Below are positions 55,831-64,000 of a stretch of 64,000 nucleotides of DNA, one piece after another. The position numbers were made by a program, and so were the translations under genes. This stretch comes from Bacteroidota bacterium (GTDB lineage: Bacteria; Bacteroidota; Bacteroidia; Flavobacteriales; Flavobacteriaceae), in contig JAQCDS010000006.1 of the NCBI GenBank assembly GCA_027620655.1, forward strand, positions 23,850 through 87,849, given 5' to 3'. How positions within the stretch are numbered: position 1 is the stretch's first letter; every line of letters starts with the position of its first letter. Below the pieces are notes generated by a model. That model was given only the letters and a program-made list of their open reading frames with translations, ran no database searches and was not told the DNA's origin.

Positions 55831-58605
55831 ATGAAAAATTATTTTACATTTATCTTATTACTTTGTATAAGTTTAGCTTATGCGCAAACCACGAATTTAA
55901 AAGGTCGTGTTCTTGATAATAACGGATTTCCTCTTCCTGGGGCTACTGTTCAAACACAACCTTCATCTAAAGCTGTTGTTACAGATTTCAACGGATTCTT
56001 TACAATTTTAGATATCGAAGGCGAACAAACGATTAAGATTTCTTATCTTGGATTTAAAGCTTTTGAAGAAAAAATTAACATAATATCCGGGGAAACTACA
56101 AATGAAATTTTTGTGCTCAGTCCGACTGTTGATGAGTTAGATGAAGTTGTTTTATCAGTTTTTCAAGATGGAATCATAAAAGGTCTCAATAAACAAAAAT
56201 CTGATTTAAACATTACAAACGTTGTATCTGCAGATCAAATTGGGAAATATCCAGATGATAATGTTGGTGATGTTATCAAGCGTATTGCTGGCGTAAGTAT
56301 GCAAGCAGACCAAGGTGAAGCACGTAATATTGTAATGAGAGGTCTTGGCCCAGGCCTAAACTCTGTTACCTTAAATGGAGAACGAATTCCATCAGCCGAA
56401 GGGGACAATAGAAATATTCAATTAGATTTAATACCTTCCGCAATGATTCAATCTATTGAAGTCAATAAAACATTAACTCCAGATATGGAAGCTGATGCGA
56501 TTGGGGGCTCTGTAAACTTAATCACACGTTCAAAACCTAGCGGATTTAGAGCAAATATTACTGCAGGTGGAGGTGGTCAGCCCATTAGATCTGGAGGTTA
56601 CAATTCTAATTTTGCTGTTGTTGTTGGTGATCAACTTTCGGACAAATTTAGTTATACATTTTCTGGTACAATCCAAACCAAGGATTATGGTTCCGATAAT
56701 ATTGAATTTGAGTGGAATGATCCTTCGGATTGGGCAGAAGATGGACCTATTGGTGAAATGGACATTAGACGATACGACGTAAAACGTACAAGACGAAGTG
56801 CAAGTTTGAACTTCGATTACCAATTTAATGAAAACAACTCCTTGTATTTTAAATCTATCTATAACCATAGAGACGATTGGGAAAAAAGATTTCGAATGCG
56901 AGTAAGAAGCATTGACATGGCTTCTGATGGAATATCTGGGACTGCAACTATAAGACGTCAAACAAAAGGTGGTATCAATGATGATAAAAATGATGGCGCA
57001 CGGCTGGAAGATCAGAGAACTCAGAAATTCACTCTTGGTGGCGAGCACCAATTGGGAAAATTAGCGCTCGATTGGAAAGTTAGTACTTCCAAAGCTAGTG
57101 AGGAACGACCAAACGAGCGCTATGTTCGTTATCAATCAGATGTTGATGTTCCTTTTACTTCATTAGACATATCAAATCCTAAATTCCCAACTTTTAGCTG
57201 GGATGGTGATTTATGGAATGATCCATCAAACTATGAGTTCAAATGGGCTCAAGACGCCTTCAAAATGACTGAGGAAGATCATTTTGTATTTAGAGTTGAT
57301 TTTGAATTGCCAGTAGCGAATAATGATAAGATAAAATTTGGGTTTAAGCAAAATACAAAAACAAAAATGCGCGATGATGTATGGTATGAATACGAAGAAA
57401 ACTCTAATGGTGATGCACTTCTTGGAAATTTAGATACTGTTTCTAATTTTGATGCTACAATTTCTGGTTATGAGCCAGGCGACCAATATCAGAGTGGAAT
57501 TTTCATGACTGCGAATGCTTTGGGGAACTTATATCTTGGTGGAACAAATGATGATTTTTTTGTAGGGTATCCATTAGATGAATTTGGAGCAGGTAATTAC
57601 GATGCGGACGAGTCAATTACAGCTGCATATGCCATGGCTACATTAAAAAACAAAAGAGGAAATGTAAAAACAATTGTTGGAGCACGTCTTGAAGCTACAA
57701 GTATAGATTACACAGGGTTCGAATTTGATGACGAGACAATGGAAACGCCTTCAGACTTAAATCCTGTTTCAGGTTCTTCAAATTTCACCAATATACTTCC
57801 GAATTTAACCATTCAGTGGGATGTTAATGATAAATTTAATTTAAACTTTGCTGCCACTCAGTCTTTAGCCAGACCAGCTTATTTTGATTTAGTGCCTTAC
57901 ATATCTATTGAAGAACAAGAAGCTGTAAATATTGGTAACCCTGACTTAAAACCTGCATTGTCCACAAACCTTGATATTATGGCAGAGTATTATTTTGATG
58001 GATTTGGATTTTTCTCCCTAGGTTATTTTAATAAACGAATTGAAAACTGGCTTTACCGTTATACTTCTTTCAATGAATCATATGCTGGCTACGATAATGT
58101 TGAGTTCAGTCAATTAAGAAATGGTGCAGAAGCAGATGTAAATGGATTAGAAATTACCTATCAGACAAGGTTTTTGAAGAACTTTCTATTTATGGGTAAC
58201 TACACTTTTACAAGCTCATCAACGGGTGACGTTATATTCCCTGACGAAGACCCAGAAAATACTGTGGTCCGTTCAGATGTTCCTTTAGTAGGTCAAGTCG
58301 ATAATATGTATAACCTATCGCTAGCTTACGAAAACAGTAAATTCTTTATTAGAGCGTCTTATAATTATTCTGAAGGTTCGTTAGACGAAATTAGTGACGA
58401 TGAAGATTTTGATCGTTACTATGATGAGCAAGCCTTTTTGGATGTCAATGCTAACTATAGAATCAATGACAACTGGAGTATCTTTGCCGAAGGCAAGAAT
58501 TTAACAAATCAACCCCTAAGATATTTCCAAGGAGTAGAGTCAAGAACGATGCAACTTGAATATTATAACGTCAGCTGGAACTTAGGACTTAAATATGATT
58601 TTTAA
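55831..58605 (+). CDS. TonB-dependent receptor of the phytase operon
   Basis: Outer-membrane transporter of 924 residues. It has a signal peptide (ILLLCISLAYAQ), a carboxypeptidase-like domain (NLKGRVLDNNGFPLPGATVQ, residues 22-100), a plug (GDVIKRIAGVSMQADQG and NIVMRGLGPGLNSVTLNGER), and a beta-barrel ending LGLKYDF. Its last base overlaps the first base of the phytase gene (TAATG), so it is translated with it. Transport of phytate or a lower inositol phosphate is the likely task, inferred from that partner. There is no SusD-like lipoprotein. Confidence 0.9.
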   Translation: MKNYFTFILLLCISLAYAQTTNLKGRVLDNNGFPLPGATVQTQPSSKAVVTDFNGFFTILDIEGEQTIKISYLGFKAFEEKINIISGETTNEIFVLSPTVDELDEVVLSVFQDGIIKGLNKQKSDLNITNVVSADQIGKYPDDNVGDVIKRIAGVSMQADQGEARNIVMRGLGPGLNSVTLNGERIPSAEGDNRNIQLDLIPSAMIQSIEVNKTLTPDMEADAIGGSVNLITRSKPSGFRANITAGGGGQPIRSGGYNSNFAVVVGDQLSDKFSYTFSGTIQTKDYGSDNIEFEWNDPSDWAEDGPIGEMDIRRYDVKRTRRSASLNFDYQFNENNSLYFKSIYNHRDDWEKRFRMRVRSIDMASDGISGTATIRRQTKGGINDDKNDGARLEDQRTQKFTLGGEHQLGKLALDWKVSTSKASEERPNERYVRYQSDVDVPFTSLDISNPKFPTFSWDGDLWNDPSNYEFKWAQDAFKMTEEDHFVFRVDFELPVANNDKIKFGFKQNTKTKMRDDVWYEYEENSNGDALLGNLDTVSNFDATISGYEPGDQYQSGIFMTANALGNLYLGGTNDDFFVGYPLDEFGAGNYDADESITAAYAMATLKNKRGNVKTIVGARLEATSIDYTGFEFDDETMETPSDLNPVSGSSNFTNILPNLTIQWDVNDKFNLNFAATQSLARPAYFDLVPYISIEEQEAVNIGNPDLKPALSTNLDIMAEYYFDGFGFFSLGYFNKRIENWLYRYTSFNESYAGYDNVEFSQLRNGAEADVNGLEITYQTRFLKNFLFMGNYTFTSSSTGDVIFPDEDPENTVVRSDVPLVGQVDNMYNLSLAYENSKFFIRASYNYSEGSLDEISDDEDFDRYYDEQAFLDVNANYRINDNWSIFAEGKNLTNQPLRYFQGVESRTMQLEYYNVSWNLGLKYDF

Positions 58606-59621
58606 TGAAAAAAATCTTACAGTTAATTGTTTGTTTATTTAATGTTTGTTTTTTGAATGCGCAGGGACCTATTTTATTAGGTCCTTTGCCATATCATGAA
58701 GTCAGTGCTGATGTTGAAACTGAGCCTGTGTTTGCAGAGGATGATGCGGCTGATGACATCTGTGTGTTAGAAAACAAATCATCCCCAGACCAATCACTAA
58801 TTATTTCATCTGATAAGAAATATGGAATAATTGTTTATGATCTAAAAGGGAATAAAATTCATGATTATGAATTAGGCCGAATTAATAATGTTGATATCAT
58901 ACCATCAAAAAACAATACGAATCAATTTATTGTTTGTGGTACAAATAGAACTTATAATGCTCTTGATTTGTATTTGTTTGATATTCAGGGTAATCTAAAG
59001 CAACAGCTTATAAGGCAGCCCTTAAATTCACTTAAAGATGTGTATGGAATTACATTTTACAATGGTCCAGTCAATACATATATATTTATTAGCGATAAGA
59101 AAGGACGCGTTGAACAATGGGTTTATAATAACAATCAGGCCTTACCTAAAATTAAGAAAATCAGAACGCTTAAATTTTCATCCATAGTTGAGGGAATTGT
59201 TACAGACGAATTTAAAGAGAAAGTCTATATTGCACAAGAACGTAAAGGGATTTGGGAAGTGAATGCTAATCCATCAATATCACCAGAACGCAAGCTAATT
59301 TATAAAAAAAATAAGCATTTGAAGCCGGATTTTGAGGGTTTAGCTTTAAGAGAGGAGCCAAATGGTAAAGGTCAGTTAATTGCTTCAATACAAGGCTCTA
59401 ATGGATACTTAATTATAGACCGAGAAACTTTGTCGCCAATTCAATTTTTTAGAATAATTGCTAATAAATCTATAGATGGGACTACAGAAACAGACGGAAT
59501 TGATGTTTCGACTATTTCAACAAGTTTGTTCCCTAAAGGGTTTTTTATTGCTCAAGATGATGACAATGATGGTTTAAATCAAAATTTTAAAATTGTTGAT
59601 TGGCAAAAGATAATGAAATGA
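58605..59621 (+). CDS. Beta-propeller phytase (3-phytase)
   Basis: Secreted calcium-dependent phosphatase that removes phosphate from phytate. The 338 residues have a signal peptide (LIVCLFNVCFLNAQ) and the six-blade propeller signatures: AEDDAADDICVLENK, SLIISSDKKYGIIVYDLKG, VEGIVTDEFKEKVYIAQERK, DFEGLALREEPNGKGQL and TDGIDVSTISTSLFPKGFFI, the last followed by the acidic AQDDDND calcium-binding stretch. It starts on the last base of the TonB receptor and overlaps the next gene by 4 bases. Adjacent TTAAC repeats suggest phosphate control. Confidence 0.93.
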   Translation: MKKILQLIVCLFNVCFLNAQGPILLGPLPYHEVSADVETEPVFAEDDAADDICVLENKSSPDQSLIISSDKKYGIIVYDLKGNKIHDYELGRINNVDIIPSKNNTNQFIVCGTNRTYNALDLYLFDIQGNLKQQLIRQPLNSLKDVYGITFYNGPVNTYIFISDKKGRVEQWVYNNNQALPKIKKIRTLKFSSIVEGIVTDEFKEKVYIAQERKGIWEVNANPSISPERKLIYKKNKHLKPDFEGLALREEPNGKGQLIASIQGSNGYLIIDRETLSPIQFFRIIANKSIDGTTETDGIDVSTISTSLFPKGFFIAQDDDNDGLNQNFKIVDWQKIMK

Positions 59622-60442
59622 TTAAAAACATTTTATTTTTTGTATGTGTAATCTCTTATCAATCCTTTTCACAGAAAGTCACTAGGCTATACGACCTCTC
59701 ATCGATTTTAAATGAAACATCTGGATTAGAAATTATTGGGAATCATTTTGTAACTCATAATGATTCAGGGGGTGCCCCAGTATTATATTATCTAAATAAA
59801 AATGGGGAAATTATCCAAAAACGCTTACTAAAAGACCAAGTAAATAATGATTGGGAGGATATAACAAGAGATCAAACATATTTATACATAGCTGATACTG
59901 GAAATAATTATGACACTCGAAAAAATTTAAATATCATTAAAATCCCAATAGATCCAGAGAGTTCAGAGCAAATACAATTGATACATTTCACGTATCCTGA
60001 GCAAAAAGATTTTAATTATAAATTAAAGTCAAGATTTGATGCTGAGGCTATTATATCTATTGGAGAAAATCTACTTATTTTTACAAAGAATAGAGCAACC
60101 AAAACCACTCAAATTTATAAATTGCCAAAAACTCCAGGCAATTATGAAGCTGAAAAAATAGGAGAGTTAAACACCCAGTCTATTATTACAGGGGCAGATT
60201 ATCACGAAGCAACCAAAACACTTGTGATGTCTGCGACGATTGACTTTAACATTTATTATTTACTTACTCTAAAAAACTTCACTTTAACTCGAAAGTCAGA
60301 TTATAATATAAACATGTATGAAATTCCAATTGGAGTCTGTCAAGTAGAGGCAATAAAAATTTTAAGCCCTAATAGGTTTTGGCTTACATCTGAGGATGAA
60401 AAAGGTGATGGTTACGCCCGTTTTTTTAAAATTGAATTGTAA
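59618..60442 (+). CDS. Secreted propeller-like protein of unknown function in the phytase operon
   Basis: A 274-residue protein with a signal peptide (MIKNILFFVCVISYQSFSQ). Strand-rich repeats (TSGLEIIGNHFVTHNDSGG, WEDITRDQTYLYIADTGNN, LKSRFDAEAIISIGENLLIF, GADYHEATKTLVMSATID, CQVEAIKILSPNRFWLTSE) suggest a beta-propeller with D-rich loops; acidic pairs recur as in calcium-binding blades. It is not a recognisable phytase, but esterase-like or lyase propellers are alternatives. The ATG at 59618 overlaps the phytase stop (ATGA), so the product is made with phytase and may act on the same substrate or on its first products. No further gene follows closely. Confidence 0.7.
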   Translation: MIKNILFFVCVISYQSFSQKVTRLYDLSSILNETSGLEIIGNHFVTHNDSGGAPVLYYLNKNGEIIQKRLLKDQVNNDWEDITRDQTYLYIADTGNNYDTRKNLNIIKIPIDPESSEQIQLIHFTYPEQKDFNYKLKSRFDAEAIISIGENLLIFTKNRATKTTQIYKLPKTPGNYEAEKIGELNTQSIITGADYHEATKTLVMSATIDFNIYYLLTLKNFTLTRKSDYNINMYEIPIGVCQVEAIKILSPNRFWLTSEDEKGDGYARFFKIEL

Positions 60443-60517
60443 TGTTTTCAGCAGAACTTTTTTGAATATGCAGTGGAGATTCTCAAAAAATAATTACTGG
60501 TTTAAAATAGAGATAAT

Positions 60518-61285
60518 TTAAGATTTAAACTTTTTAAGAGCAAGTTTTCCACCATCAAAAACGCCGTAGGTAAAGTGCGTGATCCAATCACCAAGATTGA
60601 TGTATTTAGATTTGGGATTTAATTTAATATCTAAGGGGAGATGGCGATGGCCAAAAACAAAATAATCGATGTGTTTTTCTTCTAATTTTTTTTGTGCATA
60701 CTGTACCAACCATTCTTTTTTTTCGCCTAAAAATTTTATATCATCATCACCAGATATGAGTTTATTTTTCAAGGAAAGATATTGCGCAAAGCGTACTCCA
60801 ATGTCTGGATGAAGCCATCTGAAGAGCCATTGAAAAAAAGGATTTACAAATACCTTTTTCATGCGCTTATATCCTTTGTCATGTGGCCCCAGTCCATCGC
60901 CATGGCCAATAAAAAACAAACGTTCATTGAGCTGAAAATGTTTTGGCTTATGATGTACTTTTATATTTAATTCTTCTTCAAAATAACCATTCACCCAAAG
61001 GTCGTGATTGCCTACAAAAAAATGAATTTCTATGCCGCTGTCAGTTAATTCAGCTAATTTTCCTAACACTCTTGTAAAGCCTTTAGGAATCACATGTTTG
61101 TATTCAAACCAAAAATCAAATAAATCTCCTAAAATAAAAATAACACTTGCATCCTCTTTTATTTCATCTAACCATTTCACAAAACGCTCCTCTCTTGGTT
61201 TTGATGCACTAGGATTTGGTGCACCAAAATGGTGGTCTGAAGTGAAGTAAATGTTTTTCCTTTTGGGAAGGTGAATTGATTTCAT
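60518..61285 (-). CDS. lpxH: UDP-2,3-diacylglucosamine diphosphatase-like phosphoesterase
   Basis: Calcineurin-like hydrolase of 255 residues, probably LpxH of lipid A synthesis. The metal motifs are FTSDHHFGAPN, ILGDLFDFWFEYKH, VGNHDLWV, FIGHGDGLG and VFGHRHLP, and the family-specific FRWLHPDIGVRFAQYLS follows. UDP-2,3-diacylglucosamine is the expected substrate in Bacteroidota. It is the last gene in a GNAT-MATE-queD-lpxH run and is separated from queD by 8 bases. Confidence 0.87.
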   Translation of the reverse strand: MKSIHLPKRKNIYFTSDHHFGAPNPSASKPREERFVKWLDEIKEDASVIFILGDLFDFWFEYKHVIPKGFTRVLGKLAELTDSGIEIHFFVGNHDLWVNGYFEEELNIKVHHKPKHFQLNERLFFIGHGDGLGPHDKGYKRMKKVFVNPFFQWLFRWLHPDIGVRFAQYLSLKNKLISGDDDIKFLGEKKEWLVQYAQKKLEEKHIDYFVFGHRHLPLDIKLNPKSKYINLGDWITHFTYGVFDGGKLALKKFKS

Positions 61286-61293
61286 TTAAGGTA

Positions 61294-61743
61294 CTAATTA
61301 TCGCTAGCATACCACTCTGCAAAACTGGTGGCTGTTTCTTGTAATTTTAAGCAATGTAACTTTATATTTTTTGGTAAACGACTTTTAATTTTCTCTGCAA
61401 AATCAATCACCATCATTTCACTGGTGGGTTGATAATCTACCAAAAGAACGTTGTGCCCTCTAGATTTAAGGTCTCTGGCTAGTTCTACATGAGGGGTGTT
61501 TTTATTGAAAACTGTGGCGTGATCAAAAACATCTACAATTTCTTCTTTTGCAATTTTCTTAAGATCAGAAAAATCAATCACCATTCCATATTTTACATTT
61601 GAAGAATCTGTAATTGGGCTTCCAATAACAGTAACATCCAAACGGTAGCTATGCCCATGTACATTCTTACATTTACCATCATAACCATAAAGTGCATGGC
61701 CAGTTTCAAAAGAAAATTGTTTGGTAATTCGAATATGAGTCAT
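61294..61743 (-). CDS. queD: 6-carboxytetrahydropterin synthase (QueD family)
   Basis: Enzyme of queuosine/preQ0 synthesis with a pterin-synthase fold, 149 residues. The zinc and catalytic residues are visible: FSFETGHALYGYDGKCKNVHGHSYRL contains histidines and the catalytic cysteine (split here as GHALYGYDGKC and KNVHGHSYRL), and VVDVFDHATVF and CLKLQETATSFAEWY complete the active site. No queC, queE or queF is seen nearby. It precedes lpxH by 8 bases and follows the MATE gene by 40. Confidence 0.9.
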   Translation of the reverse strand: MTHIRITKQFSFETGHALYGYDGKCKNVHGHSYRLDVTVIGSPITDSSNVKYGMVIDFSDLKKIAKEEIVDVFDHATVFNKNTPHVELARDLKSRGHNVLLVDYQPTSEMMVIDFAEKIKSRLPKNIKLHCLKLQETATSFAEWYASDN

Positions 61744-61783
61744 AGTTAATGGTCTTATTTTATAGTGTATTGCTATAACAAAG

Positions 61784-63118
61784 TTAGTGCTTTTGCTTTT
61801 GTGGTGAAAATTGTTTTCTGAATTTTATAATTAATGGAACACCTCGAGCAATCATCCAAAAGGTAAAAGCAATAAAAATACCATGTAATTTTAGGTTTAA
61901 ATAATCTGAAATTAGTAATCCTGGAATAAATATCACTAGGGTTGCAGCGACAAGAATATTTCTCAAATCTTTCATTTTTCCTAAACCCTTGAAAATGCCG
62001 TCAAAAACAAATGCCAATGCACAAAAAGGTTGCATGATTAAAACAATCCAAAACACTTCGTAAAATTTTGATAATACCTCACTCTCAGAGGTAAAAACTG
62101 TGCCAATTGGGAAGTAAAAAACACCGCCAACTCCAGCCATAATAAAGCCTACAATCAATGCTTTTTTTGTTAAGCGTTGACTCAATTTGACAAGTGTTTC
62201 AATTTGTTTTGCACCAAATAATTTACCAGATAAAATATTACCAGCACTTGCATATCCATCTACAGCAAATGCCGCAAAAAACCACAAATTAATAGCTATG
62301 GTGTAGGCCGCAATTGAGTTGGTGCCATATGCTGTTGCAAAACTGGTGGCAAAGTACAATGCTAAATTCAAAGCAATTGTTCTAATGATGAGGTTGCCAA
62401 TCATTTGTAAGAATTTTGGCAACTCTTTATTGAAAGGAAAGGAAAGTTTTAGTGATATGGGTGTTTTTCTCAATAACAAAACAGTAGCCATCAAAGCCAT
62501 TAATACTTGTGAAAATACACTAGCAATGGCAGCGCCTCTGAGGTTTAGAGCAGGGATGATGTCGGTAATTCCATAGACCAAAATAACATCTAGAACAATA
62601 TTTATAATTGTACCAATAATTGCAATGATCATTGGGTAATAGGTGTTTTGTAATCCTCTAAAAACACCAAATACTGCAAATGTATAGAGTGTAAAAGGGA
62701 ATCCAATTATTCTGATTTTGTAATAGTCTACACTATATTCTAAAAGCGTTCCCGTTGCATTATAGAATTTAAAAATAGCATTTGAAAACGGCAGGGTTAC
62801 AAGACAAATCAGAACGCTCAAAAGCAGTATTATAGCAATGGCTTGCGCAGGTAGATTTTTGACCTCATCAAGTTTATTCGCCCCTAAATATTGAGAAATA
62901 ATTGAAGAAATTGCAGAACGAGATTGCCCCAAAACCCAAATTAACATAGACAAAAATGAAGAAACAATGCCTACTGCTGCAAGAGATTCTGTAGCATTGT
63001 TTGGGGTGTGTCCAACAATGGCTGCATCGGTCAATGATAGGATAGGTTCTGAAATTCCAGCAATAATGGCCGGTATGGCCAGTTTGTTGATTTGCTTATT
63101 GGTAATGGTGGTGTTCAA
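61784..63118 (-). CDS. MATE-family multidrug/cation efflux transporter
   Basis: A 444-residue membrane protein with twelve hydrophobic segments, first half beginning NKLAIPAIIAGISEPILSLT and containing DAAIVGHTPNNATESLAAVG, typical of the DinF/NorM MATE group. The second half has VDGYASAGNILSGKLFGAKQ. Substrate unknown. The gene lies between the GNAT gene (48-base gap) and queD, on the same strand. Confidence 0.9.
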   Translation of the reverse strand: MNTTITNKQINKLAIPAIIAGISEPILSLTDAAIVGHTPNNATESLAAVGIVSSFLSMLIWVLGQSRSAISSIISQYLGANKLDEVKNLPAQAIAIILLLSVLICLVTLPFSNAIFKFYNATGTLLEYSVDYYKIRIIGFPFTLYTFAVFGVFRGLQNTYYPMIIAIIGTIINIVLDVILVYGITDIIPALNLRGAAIASVFSQVLMALMATVLLLRKTPISLKLSFPFNKELPKFLQMIGNLIIRTIALNLALYFATSFATAYGTNSIAAYTIAINLWFFAAFAVDGYASAGNILSGKLFGAKQIETLVKLSQRLTKKALIVGFIMAGVGGVFYFPIGTVFTSESEVLSKFYEVFWIVLIMQPFCALAFVFDGIFKGLGKMKDLRNILVAATLVIFIPGLLISDYLNLKLHGIFIAFTFWMIARGVPLIIKFRKQFSPQKQKH

Positions 63119-63166
63119 TGAAGGCTAAATTAGATTCAAAAATACACAAAATCAGAACACAAAGAG

Positions 63167-63664
63167 TTAAAACACAAGTTCATAACAATAGAAGGGGTGT
63201 TTGCTTTGTTTTGGAAAGTAGATATTTCCAAGCCGTTTATACCCTCTTGTTTCATAGAACTTTTGATTGCGTTTATTTTGTGAAAAAGTGTCCAGTCGGA
63301 CGGAAGAATATCCATTTATTTTTGCATAATTTTCTGCAAAAGTCATCATGTGTTGAGCAATACCTTTTCCTTGATATTTTGGATGAACAGCAAGGCGATG
63401 TATGTAAATATTTTTATCTTTTGTAAGCCATTCTATAGGGACATATTCTACATCTTTGATTGTTGTAATAACGATACAGCCTATACAAATGTTGTTTTGC
63501 ATATAAACATACAGCTCACCGCGCTGTACATCATTTTCAAAAGCATTTCTATTTGGGTAATGCTCGTTCCACTGATAAATTTGCTGGTTGATCATGTGTT
63601 TTGCACAGGCTTTGGTGATTTGCATTATAGAATTTAGATCAAGAACCGTTGCTTTTCGAATCAT
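63167..63664 (-). CDS. GNAT-family N-acetyltransferase
   Basis: A 165-residue acetyltransferase. The acetyl-CoA site is visible as HRLAVHPKYQGKGIAQHMM (motif A) and the closing RLDTFSQNKRNQKFYETRGY is motif B. The substrate cannot be read from sequence. It is the first gene of the minus-strand run ending in lpxH. A TACATTTA sequence on the minus strand just upstream may be its -7 element. The tRNA fragment lies 46 bases away on the other strand. Confidence 0.88.
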   Translation of the reverse strand: MIRKATVLDLNSIMQITKACAKHMINQQIYQWNEHYPNRNAFENDVQRGELYVYMQNNICIGCIVITTIKDVEYVPIEWLTKDKNIYIHRLAVHPKYQGKGIAQHMMTFAENYAKINGYSSVRLDTFSQNKRNQKFYETRGYKRLGNIYFPKQSKHPFYCYELVF

Positions 63665-63710
63665 ACTAAGTTGCGCATTGAAATATTTGTTTAAATGTAC
63701 GTCAAATTTT

Positions 63711-63745
63711 GGGGATGTAGCTCAGTTGGCTAGAGCGCTTGACTG
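63711..63745 (+). pseudogene. 5' half of a tRNA gene, interrupted in the anticodon loop
   Basis: The sequence starts like a perfect Bacteroidota tRNA: acceptor strand GGGGATG, TA, D-arm GCTCAGTTGGCTAGAGC, G, and anticodon 5' stem CTTGA followed by CTG of the loop. The matching 3' stem (TCAAG), T-arm and acceptor 3' strand (CATCTCC) do not follow within the remaining 255 bases. The identity cannot be assigned because the anticodon is lost. Either the gene is split by an inserted element or intron ending beyond the window, or it is a truncated relic. No full TAnnTTTG promoter precedes it. Confidence 0.8.
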
Positions 63746-64000
63746 AATGGTAGCTATAAAGTAGAGAAGCTACTGACCTTGCTTTGCCTATTAGTAGAGT
63801 TGAGAAGTTTAAAACAATCTAATTCTAATATAATTAGTTCTGTTGATTTTCAAATCAAAGTATATTCCGTAGTAATTTAAGAAGTTAACAATATACAGAA
63901 GTTTATTCATTTAGTTATTATAAGTTAAGTTTCCTGATTGAAAATCATATGTAATTGACAAAGATGAAACAACTTCATCACAAATATATAAATCAGAAAA
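63746..64000. other. AT-rich, gene-less sequence with several palindromes following the tRNA half
   Basis: No open reading frame of note is present. Hairpins visible are GGTAGCT/AGCTACT (63749-63774), CTAATT/AATTAG (63819-63837 region), TTGATTT-TC-AAATCAA (63843-63858 region) and TGATT-GAA-AATCA (63935-63947 region). GATTTTCAA (63845-63853) recurs inverted as TTGAAAATC (63938-63946). This looks like the end of an integrated element with recombinase arm sites, but could be a structured intron; the sequence does not show canonical group I core elements. Confidence 0.4.

Noticed and set aside
56530..57051. 173-codon open frame antisense to the TonB receptor
   Set aside because: Cysteine/serine-rich shadow frame without a family signature.
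63711..64000. tmRNA or classical group I intron in the tRNA
   Set aside because: The 5' half has a canonical D-arm, unlike tmRNA, and I could not find the paired P7 core (GACTA with TAGTC) expected of group I introns. An atypical intron is not excluded.

Overview
The window is AT-rich, gene-dense chromosomal DNA from a member of the Flavobacteriaceae (Bacteroidota), probably a marine-type lineage; I cannot name a species. The main signs are an alternative complex III (actA/actB), TonB-dependent receptors with carboxypeptidase-like N-domains, DUF3109, DUF4956, DUF2490 and GT117 (DUF2723) proteins, a 2-oxoglutarate dehydrogenase pair, and promoters of the Bacteroidota type (TTG, 17-23 nt, TAnnTTTG) rather than sigma70 type.

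Layout. 1-1.6 kb: end of an alternative complex III operon (minus strand). 1.7-6.6 kb: a SPOR protein and the rimP-nusA-infB operon, with a terminator-like hairpin in its leader. 6.7-11.1 kb: tRNA-Gln(TTG), a small membrane protein overlapping a winged-helix regulator, and a large GT117 membrane protein. 11.2-18.5 kb: a thioredoxin-fold protein without the CxxC, a membrane metallophosphoesterase, an FHS sugar transporter with a glycosylasparaginase, and polA. 18.5-23.6 kb: sucA-sucB and a polyprenyl synthetase. 23.7-30.1 kb: a TetR gene leading an RND efflux operon (TolC, adaptor, permease). 30.2-35.9 kb: aspS, a small membrane protein, tadA, dxs and a dGTPase.

36-43.3 kb and 54.2-60.4 kb look like two phosphorus-related regions. 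The first holds a surface lipoprotein, a TonB receptor, a MORN-repeat protein and a Pit-type phosphate transporter with a PhoU-like C-terminus. The second has DUF4956-DUF2490 diverging from a TonB receptor, a beta-propeller phytase and an unassigned propeller-like protein translated in overlap. Upstream of both the Pit gene and the TonB/phytase operon are arrays of TTAACA/TTTACA half-sites; some are spaced 11 bp apart, as in the Pho boxes of other phyla. My main hypothesis is that the two loci form part of one phosphate-starvation regulon for organic phosphate capture.

Between them (43.3-54.2 kb) are nrdB-nrdA, DUF3109, MarC, MscS, rsmI, a carboxymuconolactone-decarboxylase-like protein, OsmC, recJ and an MFS transporter. 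60.5-63.7 kb carries a GNAT-MATE-queD-lpxH run on the minus strand. At 63711 a tRNA gene begins but is lost in the anticodon loop; the remaining 255 bases are AT-rich, palindrome-bearing and without a gene, which suggests the edge of an integrated element or an intron continuing beyond the window. No insertion sequence, CRISPR array or rRNA gene was seen.
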